Origin: Thalassotalea nanhaiensis
GTDB lineage: Bacteria; Pseudomonadota; Gammaproteobacteria; Enterobacterales; Alteromonadaceae
Reading direction: 5' to 3'
Length of the DNA stretch: 64,000 bases
Assembly (NCBI RefSeq): GCF_031583575.1
Contig: NZ_CP134146.1
Location: 1,550,001 to 1,614,000 of the forward strand
Shown here: piece by piece, positions 60,978-64,000 of the stretch
Layout of the letters: the number at the start of each line of letters is the position of its first letter
How positions within the stretch are numbered: position 1 is the first letter of the stretch
Notes under the pieces: model-generated
Database searches by the model: none
The model's input: the letters and a program-made list of their open reading frames with translations, nothing else
Told to the model about the DNA's origin: nothing
Position numbers and translations under genes: made by a program

Positions 60978-62633
60978 GTGGAAAAAATTTGGCTGGAAAA
61001 AAGTTACCCTCCAGGAGTGCCATTTGAGATAGATGCTGACAAATATAAATCGTTAGCAGAGATGTTTTTCCAATACAGTAACAAATATTCAGATAAGACT
61101 GCATTCATCAATATGGATGTATCGATTACTTATCGACAATTAGAACAGCAAGCAAAATCATTCGCGGCTTATTTACAAAACGACTTAGGAATGAAAAAAG
61201 GCGACAAGCTTGCCATTATGGTTCCTAACTCATTGCAGTATCCTATTGCGCTGTTTGGCGGTTTAATTGCCGGCATCACCATAGTTAATGTTAATCCGCT
61301 ATATACGGCTCGCGAACTTAAGCATCAATTAAATGACTCTGGTGCGAAAGCCATCGTTATCATTGAAAACTTTGCGCATACCCTAGAAGAAATTATTACC
61401 GACACTCCAATAGAGCATGTGATATTAACGTCCTTAGGCGATCGCTTAGGAACAATTAAAGGGACTGTGGTTAACTTAGTCGTTAAGTATATTAAAAAAA
61501 TGGTGCCTAAGTTCAATTTAGCCAACACCATATCATTTAATCATGTGGTCGCTAAAGGAGACCCTGAAAAGTTTACCCCAGCAGACATAAACGGTGAAGA
61601 CTTAGCCTTTTTACAATATACCGGTGGTACAACAGGAGTTTCTAAAGGCGCGATGTTAACGCACCGCAACTTGGTTGCTAATTTAGAACAGGCGAAAGGC
61701 GTTTTAAAACCTGTACTCGTTGAGGGTGAAGAGTTTGTTGTGACAGCTTTACCGCTTTATCATATCTTTGCCTTAACAGCGAATTGCTTAACCTTTTTAA
61801 CGCTAGGTGGTACAAATTTATTGATCACTAACCCTAGAGATATGCCTGGTTTTGTAAAAGAGTTAACTAAATACAAATTTACTGTTATTACCGGTGTAAA
61901 TACTTTATTTAATGGCTTATTAAATACTCCAGGGTTTAAAAATCTAGACTTTAGCAAGTTAAAAGTTGCTATGGGCGGCGGCATGGCCGTACAACAACCC
62001 GTAGCAGAGCGTTGGCAGCAAGTAACTAAAACAGGATTGATAGAAGGTTATGGTTTAACCGAATGTTCACCGTTTGTGACGATAAGTCCTTATAACCTTG
62101 AAGGTTATGACGGCAGCATAGGTATACCGGCACCGTCAACGGATATTAAAATTATTGCTGATGATGGTAGCGAGTGTGGTCTTGGTGAGCCTGGTGAAAT
62201 GTATGTAAAAGGCCCGCAAGTGATGAAAGGCTACTACAATCGTGTCGATGCAACTAACGAAATTTTAAACGATGGTTGGCTGGCAACTGGTGATATCGCC
62301 TCAGTAGATGAGCGTGGCTTTTTCAATATAGTTGACCGTAAGAAAGATATGATCATAGTTTCAGGGTTCAATGTATTTCCGAACGAAATAGAAGAAGTGG
62401 TTATGATGCACTCAGGTGTTTTAGAAACTGCCGCTATTGGCGTTCCTCATGAAGTAAACGGCGAAAGTGTCAAGATTTTTGTGGTGAAAAAAGATCCAGC
62501 ACTAACCGAAAAAGACTTAATAAGTCATTGCCGCAGTAATTTAACTAACTATAAGGTACCTAAACTGATTGAATTTAGAGATGAGCTACCAAAATCAAAT
62601 GTTGGTAAAATACTGAGAAAAGACCTTAGGTAA
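60978..62633 (+). CDS. fadD: Long-chain fatty acid-CoA ligase
   Basis: 551 residues (E. coli FadD 561), GTG start with AGGAG seven bases upstream. Adenylate-forming enzyme: P-loop [30 protein letters not shown], the FadD linker [23 protein letters not shown] (in part), and the C-terminal lysine [14 protein letters not shown]. Activates imported fatty acids for beta-oxidation. E. coli order yoaA-tsaB-yeaY-fadD is kept except that other genes replace yeaY. Confidence 0.97.
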   Translation: MEKIWLEKSYPPGVPFEIDADKYKSLAEMFFQYSNKYSDKTAFINMDVSITYRQLEQQAKSFAAYLQNDLGMKKGDKLAIMVPNSLQYPIALFGGLIAGITIVNVNPLYTARELKHQLNDSGAKAIVIIENFAHTLEEIITDTPIEHVILTSLGDRLGTIKGTVVNLVVKYIKKMVPKFNLANTISFNHVVAKGDPEKFTPADINGEDLAFLQYTGGTTGVSKGAMLTHRNLVANLEQAKGVLKPVLVEGEEFVVTALPLYHIFALTANCLTFLTLGGTNLLITNPRDMPGFVKELTKYKFTVITGVNTLFNGLLNTPGFKNLDFSKLKVAMGGGMAVQQPVAERWQQVTKTGLIEGYGLTECSPFVTISPYNLEGYDGSIGIPAPSTDIKIIADDGSECGLGEPGEMYVKGPQVMKGYYNRVDATNEILNDGWLATGDIASVDERGFFNIVDRKKDMIIVSGFNVFPNEIEEVVMMHSGVLETAAIGVPHEVNGESVKIFVVKKDPALTEKDLISHCRSNLTNYKVPKLIEFRDELPKSNVGKILRKDLR

Positions 62634-62639
62634 ACTTCG

Positions 62640-62840
62640 AATACGCTCTGCTCCGAATACGCTGACGCTTCGATAACTTCTTCGAGATTCGGAGTGCAAC
62701 GTATTCGCGATTCGTGACTATTCAGTTACGAATCCGTAGCTACGCTACTTCGCATACGCTATGCTCCGAATACGCTACTCTTCGATTACTTCTTCGAAAT
62801 GAAATGTATTCGTGATTCGATACTAAGTTGGTTTAAATAA
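62640..62840. repeat. TTCG-rich repeat cluster in the fadD 3' region
   Basis: Repeated words: CTCCGAATACGCT twice, and the block TTCGATAACTTCTTCG...CGTATTCG at 62669-62714, at 62781-62819 (variant TTCGATTACTTCTTCGAAAT) and again at 62924-62969 beyond the terminator. A short related piece lies at 1165-1190 (TTCGAAATGAAATGTATTTG). No gene. Confidence 0.75.
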
Positions 62841-62844
62841 TACT

Positions 62845-62875
62845 GCCCCTAAGTTTCTATACTTAGGGGCTTTTT
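62845..62875 (+). terminator. fadD terminator
   Basis: GCCCCTAAGT / TTCTAT / ACTTAGGGGC, perfect 10-bp stem, then five T. It lies 210 bases after the stop, beyond the repeat cluster. Confidence 0.88.
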
Positions 62876-62923
62876 AATATAATTCGTTTCGAATTCATTA
62901 CTTTGTAATTTCGAATCCGTAGC

Positions 62924-62969
62924 TTCGATAACTTCTTCGTAATTCGAAGTGCAACGTATTCGCAATTCG
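62924..62969. repeat. TTCG-rich repeat, copy next to cysZ
   Basis: Close copy of 62669-62714 with the same ends; separated from the other copies by the fadD terminator and ending five bases before the cysZ stop. Confidence 0.75.
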
Positions 62970-62973
62970 CTGC

Positions 62974-63720
62974 TTATTTGTAATCGTCTTTAAAGTGATC
63001 AACCCACATCGCAGTCGCGCCACATATAGCCACAGGCATTAACACTAAATTTACTATAGGTATCATTGCAAAAACGGTAACGGTTAAACCAAAACTGAAA
63101 CTCTTACCTTTATGCTCGGCTAGTTTATCGCGCATCTCAATAAAGCCAATTTTATGATTATCAAATGGATAGTCACAATATTGCACTGCCATCATCCAAG
63201 CAACGAAAGTGAACCATATTACTTGTCCAAAAACAGGAATAACCCACAATAATAAAAAGAATCCTATCGCTCTGGGTAAGTAATACACTAGCTTGCGCCA
63301 TTCTCGCGATAATGTTCTAGGTATATCTTTTATGACATCACCAAAGCCACCTCCGGCAACAGACTGCCCGGTAAGGTGTTGCTCCAGCTTTTCACTTAAC
63401 AAGCCGTTAAAAGGTGCCGCAAGCCAGTTTGCCACGGTAGAAAACAAAAATGAAAAACAAATCAACGCGGTGATATAAAGCAATGGCTCAGCAAAATAGG
63501 TTAACCAAGCTAACCCTTCAGGTAACCAAAGCTCAAATGATTTGATCAATTCAGAGATGTAACCTGTTAAATAGTAAAACGCTGAGGCAAATAGAATTAA
63601 ATTCACCAATAATGGTATAAATACAAATCGTCTGAGCCCTGGGGTTCTGATCAGTTTGAAACCTTGCATAAAATAACCAGCGCCGCTTTGGGCAATTGGT
63701 TGCTGAATGCTTACTGTCAT
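62974..63720 (-). CDS. cysZ: Sulfate transporter CysZ
   Basis: 248 residues (E. coli 253). Inner-membrane sulfate uptake protein. Starts with GAGYFMQGFKLIRTPGLRRFVFIPLLVN, a CysZ hallmark; LAAPFNGLLSEKLEQHLTG and PRAIGFFLLLWVIPV also match. About four to six hydrophobic segments. Expected to be under CysB control. Monocistronic here; cysK, its usual neighbour, is not seen within the window. Confidence 0.95.
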   Translation of the reverse strand: MTVSIQQPIAQSGAGYFMQGFKLIRTPGLRRFVFIPLLVNLILFASAFYYLTGYISELIKSFELWLPEGLAWLTYFAEPLLYITALICFSFLFSTVANWLAAPFNGLLSEKLEQHLTGQSVAGGGFGDVIKDIPRTLSREWRKLVYYLPRAIGFFLLLWVIPVFGQVIWFTFVAWMMAVQYCDYPFDNHKIGFIEMRDKLAEHKGKSFSFGLTVTVFAMIPIVNLVLMPVAICGATAMWVDHFKDDYK

Positions 63721-63964
63721 TGAATTTTCCTTACACGAAATATTTGCAGTTAGTATAACTAAACTTATAACAATTCAAAGCCAATAACTGTTACAAACCA
63801 TGTGGTATACCAATTAGCTTAATTATTTGATCATTTAGAGCATTGTAACGACATTAGAACAAACAAGGTTTTTGTAAATATAGTTATTCTACATTAAAAA
63901 AAATTGTGCCGTTATCATGTTGTTACAGTTCTCCCGAAGGGCGAGTTTAAATGGCTTATAAACG

Positions 63965-64000
63965 GCGTTATTAATTTTGACAAGGGAATAACCATTCTCT
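63965..64000 (-). repeat. Dispersed repeat at the window edge
   Basis: Reverse complement matches 20324-20359 at 33 of 36 bases. Cut by the window end, so its length is unknown. Confidence 0.75.

Overview
The window reads as chromosomal DNA of a marine, AT-rich gammaproteobacterium, most likely Alteromonadales and probably Colwelliaceae (Colwellia/Thalassotalea-like). That placement is inferred from protein character, the leucine/valine catabolic cluster, secreted S9 peptidases and gene order. Several neighbourhoods keep the enteric order: pabB-nudL-sdaA, gmhB next to an rRNA operon, yoaA-tsaB-(insert)-fadD, and hisGDCBHAF(IE) behind a His-rich leader peptide. No phage, plasmid, CRISPR array or intact insertion sequence was seen.

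Layout. 1-5.3 kb: 3' end of sohB, tpm, a dicarboxylate/amino-acid symporter, and an 802-residue lipoprotein with Ig-like domains. 5.6-9.7 kb: topA, a 53-bp tandem repeat array, cysB. 9.8-15.1 kb: sdaA, nudL and pabB (minus strand), divergent from a class I fumarase. 15.2-25.8 kb: a secreted S9 peptidase, rmuC, a sodium-dependent transporter, a YcbL/GloC-type hydrolase, upp, a SPOUT methyltransferase, a small predicted exported protein (47 aa) absent from the longer-ORF layer, an orphan 122-aa protein and a second S9 peptidase. 25.9-39.5 kb: a branched-chain acyl-CoA catabolic region. Leucine genes liuRABCDE run on the minus strand; divergent genes (thiolase, acyl-CoA dehydrogenase, two crotonase-fold enzymes, mmsB, SDR) fit valine/isoleucine breakdown. 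39.6-46.5 kb: gmhB, then a full rRNA operon (16S, tRNA-Ile, tRNA-Ala, 23S, 5S) with two promoters and a broken second 5S copy. 46.5-47.0 kb: a non-coding direct repeat. 47.0-56.2 kb: MAPEG protein, TonB-family protein, elaA and the his operon with its attenuator. 56.4-63.7 kb: yoaA, tsaB, an M50-like membrane protease, an alpha/beta hydrolase, fadD and cysZ.

How the genes work together. The liu set turns isovaleryl-CoA into acetoacetate plus acetyl-CoA, with LiuR as probable regulator and a candidate operator in the divergent promoter region. The his genes form one compact, partly overlapping operon controlled by a short peptide with four His codons and a terminator hairpin. cysB (regulator) and cysZ (sulfate uptake) both serve sulfur assimilation but lie far apart here.

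The most unusual material is non-coding. It includes the 53-bp hairpin-forming repeat (four tandem copies after topA, one full copy in the his leader), duplicated rRNA promoters, a 5S pseudogene with duplicated terminator, AT-rich hairpins in the rRNA operon, and several dispersed intergenic repeats. I found no clear new multi-gene system. The best candidates for something undescribed are the 53-bp repeat family, the 47-aa exported peptide and a possible AUU-started membrane protease.
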